This document shows, one piece after another, positions 42,389 to 52,149 of a DNA stretch of 52,566 nt. The stretch is from NCBI GenBank assembly GCA_019637635.1, contig JAHBVI010000039.1, positions 1 to 52,566 of the forward strand. The letters are read 5' to 3'. The translations under genes were made by a program, and so were the position numbers. The notes beneath the pieces are model-generated. The model searched no databases. It had not been told where the DNA came from and worked only from the letters and a program-made list of their open reading frames with translations. This stretch comes from Anaerolineae bacterium (lineage in GTDB: Bacteria > Chloroflexota > Anaerolineae > Promineifilales > Promineifilaceae). How positions within the stretch are numbered: position 1 is the stretch's first letter; every line of letters begins with the position of its first letter.

Positions 42389-43116
42389 TCAAATCCAAGT
42401 CCTCTTTCTTTCAACGAAACATATCGCTGGTGGCCGATGATGACGTGATCCAGCACTTCGATGTCCAGCAGTTTACCCGCCTGGGCGAGCTGGCGCGTGA
42501 CGCGAATGTCTTCCGGCGAAGGCGACGGGTCGCCGGAGGGGTGGTTGTGGGCGACGATGAAGGCGGCGGCATTTTCACGGATGGCGGCGCGGAACAGTTC
42601 GGCCACCCGGATAACGGAGGTGTTCAGGCTGCCCACGTAAATGGTGGGTGTGCCCAAGACGTTGTTGCGGGTGTCTAGCAGCACCAGTTTGAGATGCTCT
42701 TTTTCCAGGAACATCATTTCAGACATGAGCAGGTTGGCGGCGTCGGCGGGGGAGGAGACGCGCGGTTTTTCCTGGGGGGCTGTGGCCAGCAAGCGGCGGC
42801 CAATTTCCAGCGCCGCCTTAATTTCCACGGCTTTGGCTTCGCCAATTCCATGCACGGTCATCAGTTCGGGGATGGAGGCGCGCGCCAGGCCGGCTAAATC
42901 TTTGAACTGGATCAGCAGCCGTTCGGCCAGACGCACCACGTTTTCGCCGGGTACGCCGGTGCGCAGGAGGATGGCCAGCAGTTCGGCGGTGGACACGGCC
43001 GTTGGCCCTACCTGCACCAACCGTTCGCGCGGCCGTTCTCCGGCGGCCATATCCCGGATCATCGGCGCGTAGGCAACTTTGGGGGGTTCTGGTTCCCCAT
43101 CTGAGCGAGCATCCAT
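42382..43116 (-). CDS. radC: RadC/JAB-MPN family protein
   Basis: 244 residues. An N-terminal helix-hairpin-helix ([29 protein letters not shown]) is followed by a JAMM metalloprotease-like domain with [17 protein letters not shown], the RadC signature. Although named for DNA repair, RadC proteins have unclear function and many are linked to mobile elements. This copy is in a housekeeping context. The 7-bp-period hairpin overlaps its stop; a perfect GGCTAAAGCC-family hairpin lies 15 bp upstream of its start. Confidence 0.94.
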   Translation of the reverse strand: MDARSDGEPEPPKVAYAPMIRDMAAGERPRERLVQVGPTAVSTAELLAILLRTGVPGENVVRLAERLLIQFKDLAGLARASIPELMTVHGIGEAKAVEIKAALEIGRRLLATAPQEKPRVSSPADAANLLMSEMMFLEKEHLKLVLLDTRNNVLGTPTIYVGSLNTSVIRVAELFRAAIRENAAAFIVAHNHPSGDPSPSPEDIRVTRQLAQAGKLLDIEVLDHVIIGHQRYVSLKERGLGFDP

Positions 43117-43131
43117 AATTGATTGGCATTA

Positions 43132-43178
43132 GGAGGGGAGGCTTTAGCCGACCCGATGTCGGCTAAAGCCTCCCCTCC
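43132..43178. repeat. Perfect 21-bp hairpin, GGCTAAAGCC family
   Basis: Arms beginning GGAGGGGAGGCTTTAGCC pair perfectly around CCGAT. It lies between the small gene at 43190 and radC; the relative at 33926-33973 shares the core. Confidence 0.9.
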
Positions 43179-43189
43179 GCTGGGGTTTT

Positions 43190-43375
43190 TTATTCTGACG
43201 TGCCGCCGAGCAGCAAAATGAGTTCTTCATATTCATCGGCGGCCAGGTGCAGGGTGATGCTGCCCAGTTCGATGTGATACAAAAAGCCGTCCTCATCCGG
43301 GCTGCGCCAGACGGCGAAGTTTTCTGTTTCGGAGAGGATGTCCATTCCCATGTCGTCATTTTCTTTTTTGCTCAT
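43190..43375 (-). CDS. Small acidic protein of unknown function
   Basis: 61 residues, acidic, with patterns ENFAVWRSPDEDGFLYHIEL and LHLAADEYEELILLLGG that look like one compact alpha/beta domain. Its ATG overlaps the stop codon of the AI-2E family gene (ATGA), which is strong evidence for real, coupled translation. The coupling suggests a partner or regulator of that membrane protein, but the function is unknown. Confidence 0.78.
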   Translation of the reverse strand: MSKKENDDMGMDILSETENFAVWRSPDEDGFLYHIELGSITLHLAADEYEELILLLGGTSE

Positions 43376-44616
43376 TTTTTCTCCATTTCAACTGAACTTT
43401 TTTCGTTTTCGGCCCGTTCCAGCCGTTTTTCCAGGGGGAGGGGGAGTTTGGGCAGCACGGCCGTGTCTACCGGATTTAACACCTCATGCCCCTGAGCAAA
43501 CGGCGGCTGGTCGAGCAGTTTGCTATAGATATACCGCAAGATAATGCGGGCGCTGGCTAATACCGGCGCAGCCAACAAAATGCCCAACACCCCGGCAATG
43601 GCCGCGCCGCCAATCACCCCCACCAGCACCACCAGTGGGTGCAGCTTCAAATGATACCCAATAATGCGCGGTACGAGTACATAATTTTCAAACTGGTAAA
43701 TCAGCGCATAGATACCGGCTACCAGGACGGCAAACCAGAATGGAGACATGAAACTGCCCAACCAACTGCTCTCTGTTTGAAAAACGGCCAGGAAAATGGC
43801 CGGGATGGCCGCCAGCACCGGGCCAAAGGTGGGGATAAGTTCCATGAATCCAGCAAAGATGGCTAATGTGCCCGCGTTGGGCAGCCCAAGAATGGACGCG
43901 GCTATGTACACGATGATACCGACCACAAAACACAATACCAACTGACCGCGCAAAAAAGCGTTCCACGTCAGGCTGATTTGTTCACCAAGCTGGCGCACAT
44001 CTGACCGGTAATCGGCCGGCGTCAGATTCAGCACTGTTTCAAACAGGCGCTCATGATCTTTCACCATGTAAAAGGAGATGATCATGATCAAAATCAGCCA
44101 GCCTACGGTGGAGATGGTGACGGTAGCCACGCTGCTGAAAATGGCGAGCGTCTGGCCGCCTAATGTTTGCACAATTCCGACCAGATTTTCGCTTAAGGAG
44201 CGGATGATCTGGTCAAATGGTAATTCATCAATCGGAATTTCATATCCTTCGACCAACACGATGGGGTCATCAAAGAAATTACCGACGCCGGCCAGATAGC
44301 GGGGCACGTTACTGACAAGAACGTTAATCTGGTTAACCAGCGGGGGGATGGCAATGACGGGTATGGAAATAATGAAAACCGCCAGCGCCAGATAAATGGT
44401 GGCGATCACCAGCAGGCGCGGCAGGCGGAGGGTACGGGTTATCAGGTTGACCAGGGGGGTGATGAGGTAGGCCAGGATGGTGGCCAGGCTCAGCGGCAGC
44501 AGCACGATGTTTACCCGGTAAAAGAGCAGCAGCGCCAATACCAGCACAATAATCACGACAGTGCGTTTGCTGCTGACACTCCAGAGCGGAGAACGAGGCG
44601 GCTTTGAATCGTTCAT
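43372..44616 (-). CDS. AI-2E family transporter
   Basis: 414 residues from ATG 44616 (a TTG seven codons upstream is in frame). Eight hydrophobic segments and the family motifs SPFWFAVLVAGIYALIYQFENYVLVPRI and GVLGILLAAPVLASARI are visible; the central soluble part is shorter. Members export autoinducer-2 or act as Na+(Li+)/H+ antiporters, so the substrate is unclear. It ends in a charged tail. It is coupled to the small 61-residue gene by an ATGA overlap. The Uup-like ABC-F gene lies upstream by 42 bp. Confidence 0.9.
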   Translation of the reverse strand: MNDSKPPRSPLWSVSSKRTVVIIVLVLALLLFYRVNIVLLPLSLATILAYLITPLVNLITRTLRLPRLLVIATIYLALAVFIISIPVIAIPPLVNQINVLVSNVPRYLAGVGNFFDDPIVLVEGYEIPIDELPFDQIIRSLSENLVGIVQTLGGQTLAIFSSVATVTISTVGWLILIMIISFYMVKDHERLFETVLNLTPADYRSDVRQLGEQISLTWNAFLRGQLVLCFVVGIIVYIAASILGLPNAGTLAIFAGFMELIPTFGPVLAAIPAIFLAVFQTESSWLGSFMSPFWFAVLVAGIYALIYQFENYVLVPRIIGYHLKLHPLVVLVGVIGGAAIAGVLGILLAAPVLASARIILRYIYSKLLDQPPFAQGHEVLNPVDTAVLPKLPLPLEKRLERAENEKSSVEMEKK

Positions 44617-44658
44617 AAGGGGAATTATAGCTGACAAGAGGTGGAGAATAAACGGAAG

Positions 44659-46545
44659 TTATTCACTGCCGATTTCGGACAGTTCCAGCCAGCGGGTCAC
44701 GGCCGTGTCCCATTCCACTTTGACGCTTTCCAATTCCGCAACCAGCGTTTGCAGCCGGGCATAGTCGCCGCCGGCCTGGTTGATGGCTGTTTCCAGTTCG
44801 GCCATGCGGGTTTCCAGGGTGGGTACGGCCGTGTCCAGCGTTTCCAGTTCCCGTTTTTCCTGCCAGGTCAATTTGCGCGGCCGTTCGGCCGGTTTGGGTG
44901 GGGGCGGCGCTGATTTGGGTGGGGGGGCAGGTTTTGGGGGGGTGGTTTCCGCTGCCCGTAATTGTTGGTAACTTTCAAACGGGGTGGGGTAGCGCGTACC
45001 CAGGACGCCAGCCTCAAAACTCGCCAGAAAATCCACGTTGCGGTCTAAAAAGAAGCGGTCGTGGCTGACCACCACCAGGCAGCCTTCAAAGTTGTCCAGA
45101 AATTGTTCCAGCACCGTCAACGTTTGCACGTCCAGGTCATTCGTTGGTTCGTCCAGGAAGAGGACGTTGGGCTGGTGGATGAGCGTCGCCAGCAGGTAGA
45201 GGCGGCGGCGTTCACCCCCGCTGAGACTGCTAATGTAAGATTGCTGTTCCGGGCGGGTAAACAGGAACCATTCCAACATTTGCGCCGCTTCCACCTTTTC
45301 GCCGTCGGCGGTGCGAATGTTGGGGGCGATGCTGACGATGTATTCGATGACGCGCTTGTTTTCCGGCAGGCCGCTGGCGTGTTGGTCGTAGTAGCCCAAC
45401 TGCACCGTTTGCCCCCAGTTTATCGTGCCGCTGTCGGCGGCCGTTTTGCCTGCCAGCACGTCCAGAAAGGTGCTTTTGCCTGCCCCGTTAGGGCCAATGA
45501 CGCCGATGCGGTCGCCGGGGTCAAGGTGAAAATCCAGGTTTTGGAAGAGGGTCAGGTCGCCATAACGTTTGCTCAGGCCGGTGGCTTCCAACACCCGCTT
45601 CCCCAGGCGGCGCGAGGCCAAGGCCAGCGCCACCCGCTCGTCCCCCCGGTCGTATTGGATTTCGCGTAGCTCCTCGATGCGCTGTTTGCGCGCTTTTTGT
45701 TTGGTGCTGCGGGCCTGCGCGCCACGCCGCAGCCATTCCAGTTCGCGGCGCAGAATGCCTTGCCGTTTGGCTTCGGCGGTGCTGAGTTGTTCGTCGCGGC
45801 GGGTGCGTTGTTCCAGGTAACGGCCGTAATTGCCCGGATACAGTACCAACTGCCGCCGATCTAGTTCCACAATCTTGTTCACCACCCGCTCCAAAAAATA
45901 GCGGTCATGCGTCACCATCAGCAGCGCGCCGGGTCGCTTGCGCAAATAATCTTCCAGCCAGGCGATGGTGTCGGCGTCAATGTGGTTGGTCGGTTCGTCC
46001 AGGACGAGCAGGTCGGCGGGGTCGAGCAGGGCGTGGGCCAGGGCCACCCGCTTGTACTGTCCGCCGCTCAACGTCCCTACCGGCGCGTCAAATTGGGTGA
46101 TGCCTAACCGGGTGAGGATGGTTTTGGCGTCGGCTTCGGCCGCCCAGCCGCCCGTGTGATCCATCTGATGGCTCAGTTCGGCAAAGGCGGCCTGCAACGC
46201 CGGATTGTGCGGGTCGTGGTGCAGCCGGTCGCTGGCGCGGTTAAAGTCGCGCAGCAGGCGCATTTGCGGCGCGTCGCTCTGGAAAACGGCGTCCAGGACG
46301 GTGAGGGTATCATCCAGGTGTGGCTCCTGCGGCAGATAGTGAACGCGGATGTTACCGGTGCGGCTGACACGGCCGTCGCGCGGCATTTCCAACCCGGCAA
46401 TCAGGCGCAATAAAGTGGTCTTGCCGCTGCCATTCCGCCCAATCAACCCGATGCGGTCGCCCTCATTGATGAGCAGGTTTACCCTGTCCAGCAGCAGCCG
46501 TTCGCTGTAGTAGTGGGAGAGGTTTTCGAGGGTGAGGAGGTTCAT
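44659..46545 (-). CDS. ABC-F ATPase, Uup-like
   Basis: 628 residues, two ABC domains and no membrane segments. Walker A GRNGSGKTTLL and GPNGAGKSTFL, signatures LSGGQYKRVALAHAL and LSGGERRRLYLLATL, and Walker B LLVLDEPTNHID and VLFLDEPTNDLD are intact. A linker rich in Arg/Lys (GAQARSTKQKARKQ) separates the domains. The C-terminal coiled-coil (EKRELETLDTAVPTLETRMAEL), preceded by a Pro-rich segment, is Uup-like, a branch that binds DNA or ribosomes. Expected to act on stalled or maturing ribosomes. A (GAATTAT)n-type repeat lies just upstream. Confidence 0.93.
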   Translation of the reverse strand: MNLLTLENLSHYYSERLLLDRVNLLINEGDRIGLIGRNGSGKTTLLRLIAGLEMPRDGRVSRTGNIRVHYLPQEPHLDDTLTVLDAVFQSDAPQMRLLRDFNRASDRLHHDPHNPALQAAFAELSHQMDHTGGWAAEADAKTILTRLGITQFDAPVGTLSGGQYKRVALAHALLDPADLLVLDEPTNHIDADTIAWLEDYLRKRPGALLMVTHDRYFLERVVNKIVELDRRQLVLYPGNYGRYLEQRTRRDEQLSTAEAKRQGILRRELEWLRRGAQARSTKQKARKQRIEELREIQYDRGDERVALALASRRLGKRVLEATGLSKRYGDLTLFQNLDFHLDPGDRIGVIGPNGAGKSTFLDVLAGKTAADSGTINWGQTVQLGYYDQHASGLPENKRVIEYIVSIAPNIRTADGEKVEAAQMLEWFLFTRPEQQSYISSLSGGERRRLYLLATLIHQPNVLFLDEPTNDLDVQTLTVLEQFLDNFEGCLVVVSHDRFFLDRNVDFLASFEAGVLGTRYPTPFESYQQLRAAETTPPKPAPPPKSAPPPPKPAERPRKLTWQEKRELETLDTAVPTLETRMAELETAINQAGGDYARLQTLVAELESVKVEWDTAVTRWLELSEIGSE

Positions 46546-46552
46546 GGGGAGA

Positions 46553-46592
46553 ATTATGAATTAGGAAGGATGAATTATGAAAGGGTGGCGCC
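46553..46592. repeat. 7-bp-period repeat, GAATTAT type
   Basis: GAATTAT, GAATTAG, GAAGGAT, GAATTAT and GAAAG units follow each other in the spacer between the ABC-F and UPF0173 genes. It shows the same 7-bp period as the other repeats but has no inverted arm. Confidence 0.65.
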
Positions 46593-46595
46593 CCA

Positions 46596-47360
46596 TCACC
46601 CTATCACCTGCTCACCCAACTCAAGGCTGTTGCCTGGTGGCAACACCTGTACCAGCACATCGGGGGCCAGTTCGGCGGTGCGGTCGGCGAAGGTGATGGG
46701 GGGGAGGGTGAGGAAAACGGGGTTGAGCCAGCCGAAGCCGATGGGGTGGAAGGCGCCCCAATGGATGGGGATCGCCAGTTTGGGCTGGATGAGGGCGCAG
46801 GCTTTGGCGGCTGTTTCCGGGTCCATATGGCCGTCGCCCAGCGTTGGCCCCCAGCCCCAGACAGGCAGCAGGGCGATGTCCGGGTGCAGTGCGGCCATTT
46901 CCGGGTAGAGGTCGGTGTCGCCGGCGAAGTAGATGCTGGTGGCACGGCCGTAGACCATAAAACCCACACATTCCGTCCTGGCGCCCAGGGGAGTGCGCTG
47001 GCTGAAGTGGTCGGCAAAAACGGCGGCAATGGTCAGGGGGCCAACGGCCGTTGTCTGCCCAACACTGATCTCTTCGATATGGCTGAAACCGTATCCTTTG
47101 AGCATCTCGGCCGTACCGGCCGGCCCTATGATGCGCACATCCCGCCCTAACTTCTTGAGCGAAGGGATGTCCAGGTGGTCGCGGTGGTGGTGGGAGAGCA
47201 GGACGGCGTCCAGGGGAGTGAGGTGGTCGAAGGGGGGGTACGGCCGTCGGCGGCGCAAATGGGCGATGCGATGGCGCAGCAGCGGGTCGGTCAGCAGGCG
47301 CACGCCATCCAGTTCAATCAACACGGTGGCATGGCCGAGGTAGGTAAGGCGATCCGTCAT
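46596..47360 (-). CDS. UPF0173 metal-dependent hydrolase (MBL fold)
   Basis: 254 residues from ATG 47360, which begins the family sequence MTDRLTYLGHATVLIELDG. The metal motif SHHHRDHLD, a downstream Asp in YFAGDTDLYPE and His in IPIHWGAFHP are in place. UPF0173 proteins are MBL hydrolases without a settled substrate. The longer frame upstream (14 codons) is not typical and overlaps a poorly coding stretch. No Shine-Dalgarno sequence is obvious. Confidence 0.9.
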   Translation of the reverse strand: MTDRLTYLGHATVLIELDGVRLLTDPLLRHRIAHLRRRRPYPPFDHLTPLDAVLLSHHHRDHLDIPSLKKLGRDVRIIGPAGTAEMLKGYGFSHIEEISVGQTTAVGPLTIAAVFADHFSQRTPLGARTECVGFMVYGRATSIYFAGDTDLYPEMAALHPDIALLPVWGWGPTLGDGHMDPETAAKACALIQPKLAIPIHWGAFHPIGFGWLNPVFLTLPPITFADRTAELAPDVLVQVLPPGNSLELGEQVIG

Positions 47361-47424
47361 GCCCTGATTATACTGACAAGGGGGCAGGGTGACATGGAAC
47401 AATTAAACCTGGCGGTTGAACCAG

Positions 47425-47505
47425 AAAAGTCGGCCTGCGCCGACTATTCCCAGACCGCGCAGTCGGTCTTCGCCTTGTGTAGCCGCGAATTTATTCGCCG
47501 AAGGA
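47425..47505 (-). repeat. Dispersed repeat with three nested hairpins, copy 2 (inverted)
   Basis: Reverse complement of the repeat at 29160-29238: about 50 bases match with two differences, and the third hairpin is changed in sequence but kept in structure. It lies in the 226-bp spacer between the kinase and UPF0173 genes. Confidence 0.85.
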
Positions 47506-47586
47506 TAAAAATCAAAGATGACGCAGATGACGCAGATTCTTTTAATTTGCGCAATCTTTGATTATTTTCCAGACAGTTGGGGCACG

Positions 47587-50500
47587 TCAGGGGCAGGTAA
47601 TACCGGGAACAAATAGAATAGTTTCTACGGACTGCCCGCCGGATGTGACCCGACCGGTGCCGTTGAACGTGCTGCCTGTGCCCCGTACTTCAAAGGTGAC
47701 GCTGCCACTGGTGGGGCCGCCCATGAGTACGTTGTTCCAGAAGTAGGTGTATGTGCCGTTGCCGCCTTGCCCTTGCATGTAGACATCACGAATCCAGGTA
47801 GCGCCATCGCAACGGCCGTCGCCTATAGGCCAGATATCCAATCGCAGGGCCGCCGCAGGCGTAGCCGAGGCAATGACCGGCGTCGGCGGCGTCCCGGTGA
47901 TGGTGCTGGCACAATCTGCTTTAGGCGGCATGATCGGCAGGGAAAGGATTTTGTCCGAGGGAAAATCAAAAAAGCGGGCGGCAACAAAACCCTCGGCGTT
48001 GCTCGTATCTCGAACGTATAACCAACTACGATTATTCCAACGCCCTACTACCTGCACTACCGTACCGGCCGGGATATCCTTCACCGCCTGGTACGTCACA
48101 TCTGGCCCACAGAAAATAGTGGCCGCATCTAACGCGGTGGTTTGTGACTCTGGCGTGGGAGAAATCTCGCCCGGATTGAGAACGGGTACACCACTGCCGG
48201 CCCAGTTAAACCGGTTTTCGGCCACCCACCCTTCGACGCCAGCCACATTACGCACCCGCAGCCAGTTGCCGTTGGCCGTAATGCCCAATACCGTCACCGT
48301 TTCCCCGGCCCGTACCTGCGCCAGTTCGGTGGCGGTTGCTTCCGTGTCATCGAGGATGGAAGCTGCTTGATTAGCCGTAGCTGCCACGGTTGGTTTCGGT
48401 GTGATGGTTGGTGTGTTGGTGGGTGTATGGGTGGGGGTAAATGTGGGTGTAGTGGTACTTGTTGGTGTATTTGTGGGCGTGTTGGTGGCGGTTGGCGAGG
48501 CGGTTGGGGTAGCCGTAAAAGTGGGGGTGTTGGTGAATGTGGGTGTAGCTGTGGCTGTGGGAGTAGGGGTTTCTGTGGGCGCAATCACCGGCGCTACGGC
48601 GTTTTGGTAACAGGCACGGCCGCCCCACAGGAGCAAAATCAGCAAAATAATGCCCCCCGTGGCCTGAAATGCCAGACGGCGATTTCGGGCACGGCTATGC
48701 AACTTTTGCTCGGCTCGTTCTTCGACTTGTTGGTGATCGTTGTAGTTATCATCATAAGAACGTAATTCACGCCACAGTTTCAGTGCTTTTTGTGGATGCC
48801 CATCTGCCAGGGCAGCCAGGGAGTTGCCGTAAATCCCATCCCTGGCTCGTTGTGCTATAAATTGAGAATCGGCATATTCGATATTGCCTTTTTGCTCCTG
48901 AATGAGTGCCCAGGTTTGCAGCACATCAACAAACTTATTCTCGGTTAATTGCTGCCCTGCGTGTGCGTACAATTGGTCAAGTTCCGTTTTCAGTTGTTGC
49001 TGTTCCAGGCCAATCTGAGCCGCAGCAACCAGATCATCTACCCCTGGATAGTCAGGTTGGCGTTCGCGGAGGAGGGTCACGGCCGTTAGCGCCTCCGCAA
49101 AATTCTCCTGTTCAATCATCCGCTGCCCCTGCCGGTACAGCTTGTCCAACGCCTCCTGCCGGGTATGAGCGACATCAGCCGGTTTGAAGTCGGGGTTTTT
49201 CCTGGTAATTTCGGCTACTGTATCAAGACACAATTTGAAGTTGCGCTCATCCAAAGCCTTTCTGGCTTGTTCTAGTAGAGTGGACAGTTCAAAAACATGC
49301 CGGGCCATAAATAGCCGCTGCTGCACATCTTCATACCCTGGCTTTTCCTGCTCCAATTCCTGAAAGGTTTGCAGCGCCTCACCCCATTTTTCCTGGCGGC
49401 TATATTCCACACCCTGGTTATAAAGCTGCCGCAGATGGTTTTGATAATCCACCTCTTTTTGCGCCTGTTCGCGGATATTTTCCGGGTCAAGATAGTTGGG
49501 GTTTTTCTGGAAGATGACGGCCAGGGTGTTGAGAACGGCCGCATATTCACCATCAGCTAACTGCTGCCGCGCCTGTTTATATTGTTCAGCTAGCGAACGT
49601 TGTTCTTCTCGTTCCAATCCGGCAATAGCCCGATCCCGCAACCCGGCAGTATCGGTGTTTGGGTCTATTTTTTCAATCAGTACCAGGGTATCCAACGCCG
49701 CCTGGAAGTTTTCGGCTACGACATGTTTTTCGGCCTCATCGCGTAAATCCAGCAGTTTCACTTTTTGCCGCGCCTGTTCTAGCTGGAGACGCACGTCTTT
49801 GTGTCCTGGTGCGCGCCGTTCTATCTCTTCAAATGCACGGACAGCTTCTCGCCACGCCCCATCCGCTACGAAGGCCAGCGCTTTGTCATATAAGGTGTTG
49901 GCAGCGGCGTATTCTTTGGAAGCAGCTTCTAATTCGTTGACAAAAGCCTGGGCTGAGGGATAGCGACCCTCCGGCTTTTTGCTGATCATGCGCAGCAGTA
50001 CCCCCTCCACGCCTTCCGGTAGTTCCGGGTTGGCGATGTGAGGCGGCAAGGGCGATACATCTTCCGAGGCAATTTGCAATATGATTTGTGTTTCACGACC
50101 TTTGTGATAGGGCAGTTGGCCGGTAAGCATTTCATAAACGACTACGCCAAAGGAGTATAAATCGGTCGCTTTGTTACCGGCTATATCGCCTTTAATTTGT
50201 TCCGGGGCCATGTAGGGAACTGTGCCGCCCATACGGGATTCTAGCAGGGTGGAACTTCTGGCAGATCTTCCCTGATGTTCCGCTGCCTGTTTAATTTCTC
50301 CCAGGCCGAAGTCGGTCAGATATGCCTGGCCATCCTGTCCCAAAATGATGTTGCTGGGTTTGACGTCGCGGTGAATGACGTTACGGCCGTGTGCATAATC
50401 CAACGCCGAGGCAATTTGCCGAATCATGGTCAAAGTTTGTTCATTTAACGTTACGCGGCGGTAGGTGGCACTATTAAGATGTGTTTCAAGAGTTTCTCCG

Positions 50501-50838
50501 GCAACGTATTCAAAAACAATATACGGGGTCTGGTCGTTCAAAATGCCCGCATCATGAACGCTGACGATGTTACCATGCTTGAGGCGACCGGCTACCCGTG
50601 CTTCTGTGAGTTCACCTCTGGGTTGGGTGAACACTTTCACGGCCACCGTCCGATCAATCTGTAAATCCTGGCATTGGTATACCTCGGCAAAACCGCCCGC
50701 TCCCAATGGTTCGTTTATTCGATACCGATCAGCAATTGCGTGCTCTTTTTGATACTGGTATTTGTGTTCCAACTCCGATTTGATGCGGGATTGGGTACTG
50801 GTTTGTGTGCTTTGGGGGATGTCGGCTGTGGTGGTCAT
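47587..50838 (-). CDS. Ser/Thr protein kinase with TPR-like repeats, TM helix and SH3-like domains
   Basis: 1083 residues. The kinase domain (about 38-300) has the Gly loop GAGGFAEV at 46-53, Lys68, HRD at 156-158, DFG at 176-178 and APE at 211-213, so it should be active. About 310-700 is a long series of TPR-like helical repeats. A TM helix (about 722-742) is followed by an extracellular Thr/Pro-rich stalk, two SH3b-like domains (about 830-1000) and a C-terminal beta domain. It is thus a signal-transducing membrane kinase sensing outside through SH3b and beta domains. AGGAGGAA gives a strong start. The FGE-fold gene is 88 bp upstream in the same orientation. Confidence 0.94.
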   Translation of the reverse strand: MTTTADIPQSTQTSTQSRIKSELEHKYQYQKEHAIADRYRINEPLGAGGFAEVYQCQDLQIDRTVAVKVFTQPRGELTEARVAGRLKHGNIVSVHDAGILNDQTPYIVFEYVAGETLETHLNSATYRRVTLNEQTLTMIRQIASALDYAHGRNVIHRDVKPSNIILGQDGQAYLTDFGLGEIKQAAEHQGRSARSSTLLESRMGGTVPYMAPEQIKGDIAGNKATDLYSFGVVVYEMLTGQLPYHKGRETQIILQIASEDVSPLPPHIANPELPEGVEGVLLRMISKKPEGRYPSAQAFVNELEAASKEYAAANTLYDKALAFVADGAWREAVRAFEEIERRAPGHKDVRLQLEQARQKVKLLDLRDEAEKHVVAENFQAALDTLVLIEKIDPNTDTAGLRDRAIAGLEREEQRSLAEQYKQARQQLADGEYAAVLNTLAVIFQKNPNYLDPENIREQAQKEVDYQNHLRQLYNQGVEYSRQEKWGEALQTFQELEQEKPGYEDVQQRLFMARHVFELSTLLEQARKALDERNFKLCLDTVAEITRKNPDFKPADVAHTRQEALDKLYRQGQRMIEQENFAEALTAVTLLRERQPDYPGVDDLVAAAQIGLEQQQLKTELDQLYAHAGQQLTENKFVDVLQTWALIQEQKGNIEYADSQFIAQRARDGIYGNSLAALADGHPQKALKLWRELRSYDDNYNDHQQVEERAEQKLHSRARNRRLAFQATGGIILLILLLWGGRACYQNAVAPVIAPTETPTPTATATPTFTNTPTFTATPTASPTATNTPTNTPTSTTTPTFTPTHTPTNTPTITPKPTVAATANQAASILDDTEATATELAQVRAGETVTVLGITANGNWLRVRNVAGVEGWVAENRFNWAGSGVPVLNPGEISPTPESQTTALDAATIFCGPDVTYQAVKDIPAGTVVQVVGRWNNRSWLYVRDTSNAEGFVAARFFDFPSDKILSLPIMPPKADCASTITGTPPTPVIASATPAAALRLDIWPIGDGRCDGATWIRDVYMQGQGGNGTYTYFWNNVLMGGPTSGSVTFEVRGTGSTFNGTGRVTSGGQSVETILFVPGITCP

Positions 50839-50926
50839 TCTCTTATTTCCTCCTGGTTGATGACTGAGCAGCGGATGGTGAACGGATAAACGGATAAGTG
50901 GACTGGCTTATTGTTCCCTTTCCTTA
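50839..50926 (-). other. Spacer between FGE-fold gene and kinase
   Basis: 88 bp with a strong AGGAGG before the kinase ATG (50847-50854) and a short GGATAAACGGATAAG periodic stretch. No terminator is seen, which supports cotranscription. Confidence 0.5.
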
Positions 50927-51913
50927 TCAAGTTAAGCCTGGTGGTTGAGGTTTGATGGCTTCATCCCAATGGATATCCGGTCGTTTTTGTGGGCCGATTT
51001 TTGCCAATTCTGGTGTTTTCTCATGTCTTATGACCATATCTGTTAATCCAATAGATAGTTCACTGAGAGTACTTTGCGGGATCTCTTCATGATTTAATTC
51101 TAAAGAAAAGGCAAGTTGACGTAGCTCTTTCAGGTCAAATCGTCTATTTAGTATTTCTTGAAGTTTGATAGCGTCAACTTCATATAAAGGGTTAGCAGCG
51201 AGGCGGAAGCCGAGGTACGCCTTACGCTCCCCCGGGTTGTAGCGTCCCCGGCAGGAGACATGGGCGTATTTTTGCTCATACTCCCAGCAGCCACCGCGTA
51301 CCACATATTTGCCCACTGTTCTCGTTACCAATTGGTTGGGGGAGTATGGTTTGTAATCACTGCCTGTCCACTCCCAGACGTTGCCTAGCATGTCAATAAC
51401 ACCGTAGGGGCTGGTGTTGGTGGTGGCGTAGTGGGTCACGGCCGTTGTCCCTCCCACTCCTGCGTCTTTTGTATTGCAGGCATTCTCTTGCCACTCATTT
51501 CCCCACACATACACCCGATTATCCGGCCAAGCGCCCCGCGCCGCTTTTTCCCACTCCTGTTCGGTGGGCAGGCGGTAGGTGTGCCTGGTTGCCGCGCTCA
51601 ACCATTCGGTATAAGCCTGCGCTTCCAGCAGCGACACGTGCGTTACCGGGTGGTCTATGATTTCCGCTGGTGGCGTTGGCCCGCCCCAATGAGAGGGTGG
51701 TGTAACCCCTTTTGCCCGGACATAGGACACATATTCTCCGTTTGTCACCGGGTAACGGCCGATACAATAATGGGGCAGCGTTATCTCGTGCTGGGGCAAT
51801 TCATTCTGGTGGGCATGGGGCGCGTTGCGCAGGCTGCCCAACAAAAATCGTCCGGCAGGAATATGAACCATTTGAGACGTGCTTGTTTTTTGTTTTTGTT
51901 GTTCTGGCGTCAT
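50927..51913 (-). CDS. FGE/SUMF1-fold protein with C-terminal effector-associated-like helical domain
   Basis: 328 residues from ATG 51913 (GTG three codons earlier is in frame; GAGGTGA fits the ATG better). Residues about 14-240 are an FGE-sulfatase C-lectin-type fold: IPAGRFLLGS, RYPVTNGEYVSYV, LPTEQEWEKAARG, DMLGNVWEWTGSDY and VRGGCWEYEQ...YLGFRLAA. The two Cys used by sulfatase-activating FGE are not at the expected places after RGG, so it is probably a binding domain. About 248-314 is a helical domain (LQEILNRRFDLKELRQLAF ... LTDMVIRHEKTPELA ... RPDI) resembling effector-associated domains of conflict systems. It lies upstream of the kinase. Confidence 0.85.
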   Translation of the reverse strand: MTPEQQKQKTSTSQMVHIPAGRFLLGSLRNAPHAHQNELPQHEITLPHYCIGRYPVTNGEYVSYVRAKGVTPPSHWGGPTPPAEIIDHPVTHVSLLEAQAYTEWLSAATRHTYRLPTEQEWEKAARGAWPDNRVYVWGNEWQENACNTKDAGVGGTTAVTHYATTNTSPYGVIDMLGNVWEWTGSDYKPYSPNQLVTRTVGKYVVRGGCWEYEQKYAHVSCRGRYNPGERKAYLGFRLAANPLYEVDAIKLQEILNRRFDLKELRQLAFSLELNHEEIPQSTLSELSIGLTDMVIRHEKTPELAKIGPQKRPDIHWDEAIKPQPPGLT

Positions 51914-51922
51914 GGCTGTCAC

Positions 51923-52149
51923 TTCACCTCAAAAGTATGTTACCGGCTTAACTTTCTTTTGGGCTGACTATTGCAACATTTTTTACTACAGTTGAACTTG
52001 ACATATTGTATCGGGACATGAACGAGTTGCCCAATAAATCAAAGCATTGTTACATTTCCCCGTTACCTCAATCCTCCGCCAGACGCTATAATCCCCACTC
52101 ACGCACCCAATTAGGATTTCTATTACCGTTTAACAACTGCCTGAACCAC
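51923..52149. other. Divergent intergenic region between FGE-fold gene and restriction helicase
   Basis: 227 bp, AT-rich, with no gene. It should contain promoters for both directions. TTGACA at 51998 has no convincing partner; the plus-strand pair at 52063-52092 is the best candidate. Confidence 0.5.
52063..52092 (+). promoter_or_regulatory. Candidate promoter of the restriction helicase gene
   Basis: TTACCT (52063-52068), an 18-bp spacer and a perfect TATAAT (52087-52092), 58 bp before the ATG at 52150. Confidence 0.5.

Noticed and set aside
44616..44637. TTG at 44637 as start of the AI-2E gene
   Set aside because: The ATG at 44616 is in frame, gives a normal N-terminus, and no better ribosome binding site supports the TTG.
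50927..51913. FGE-fold gene as the variable target of a diversity-generating retroelement
   Set aside because: No reverse transcriptase, template repeat or adenine-rich variable region is seen within the window.
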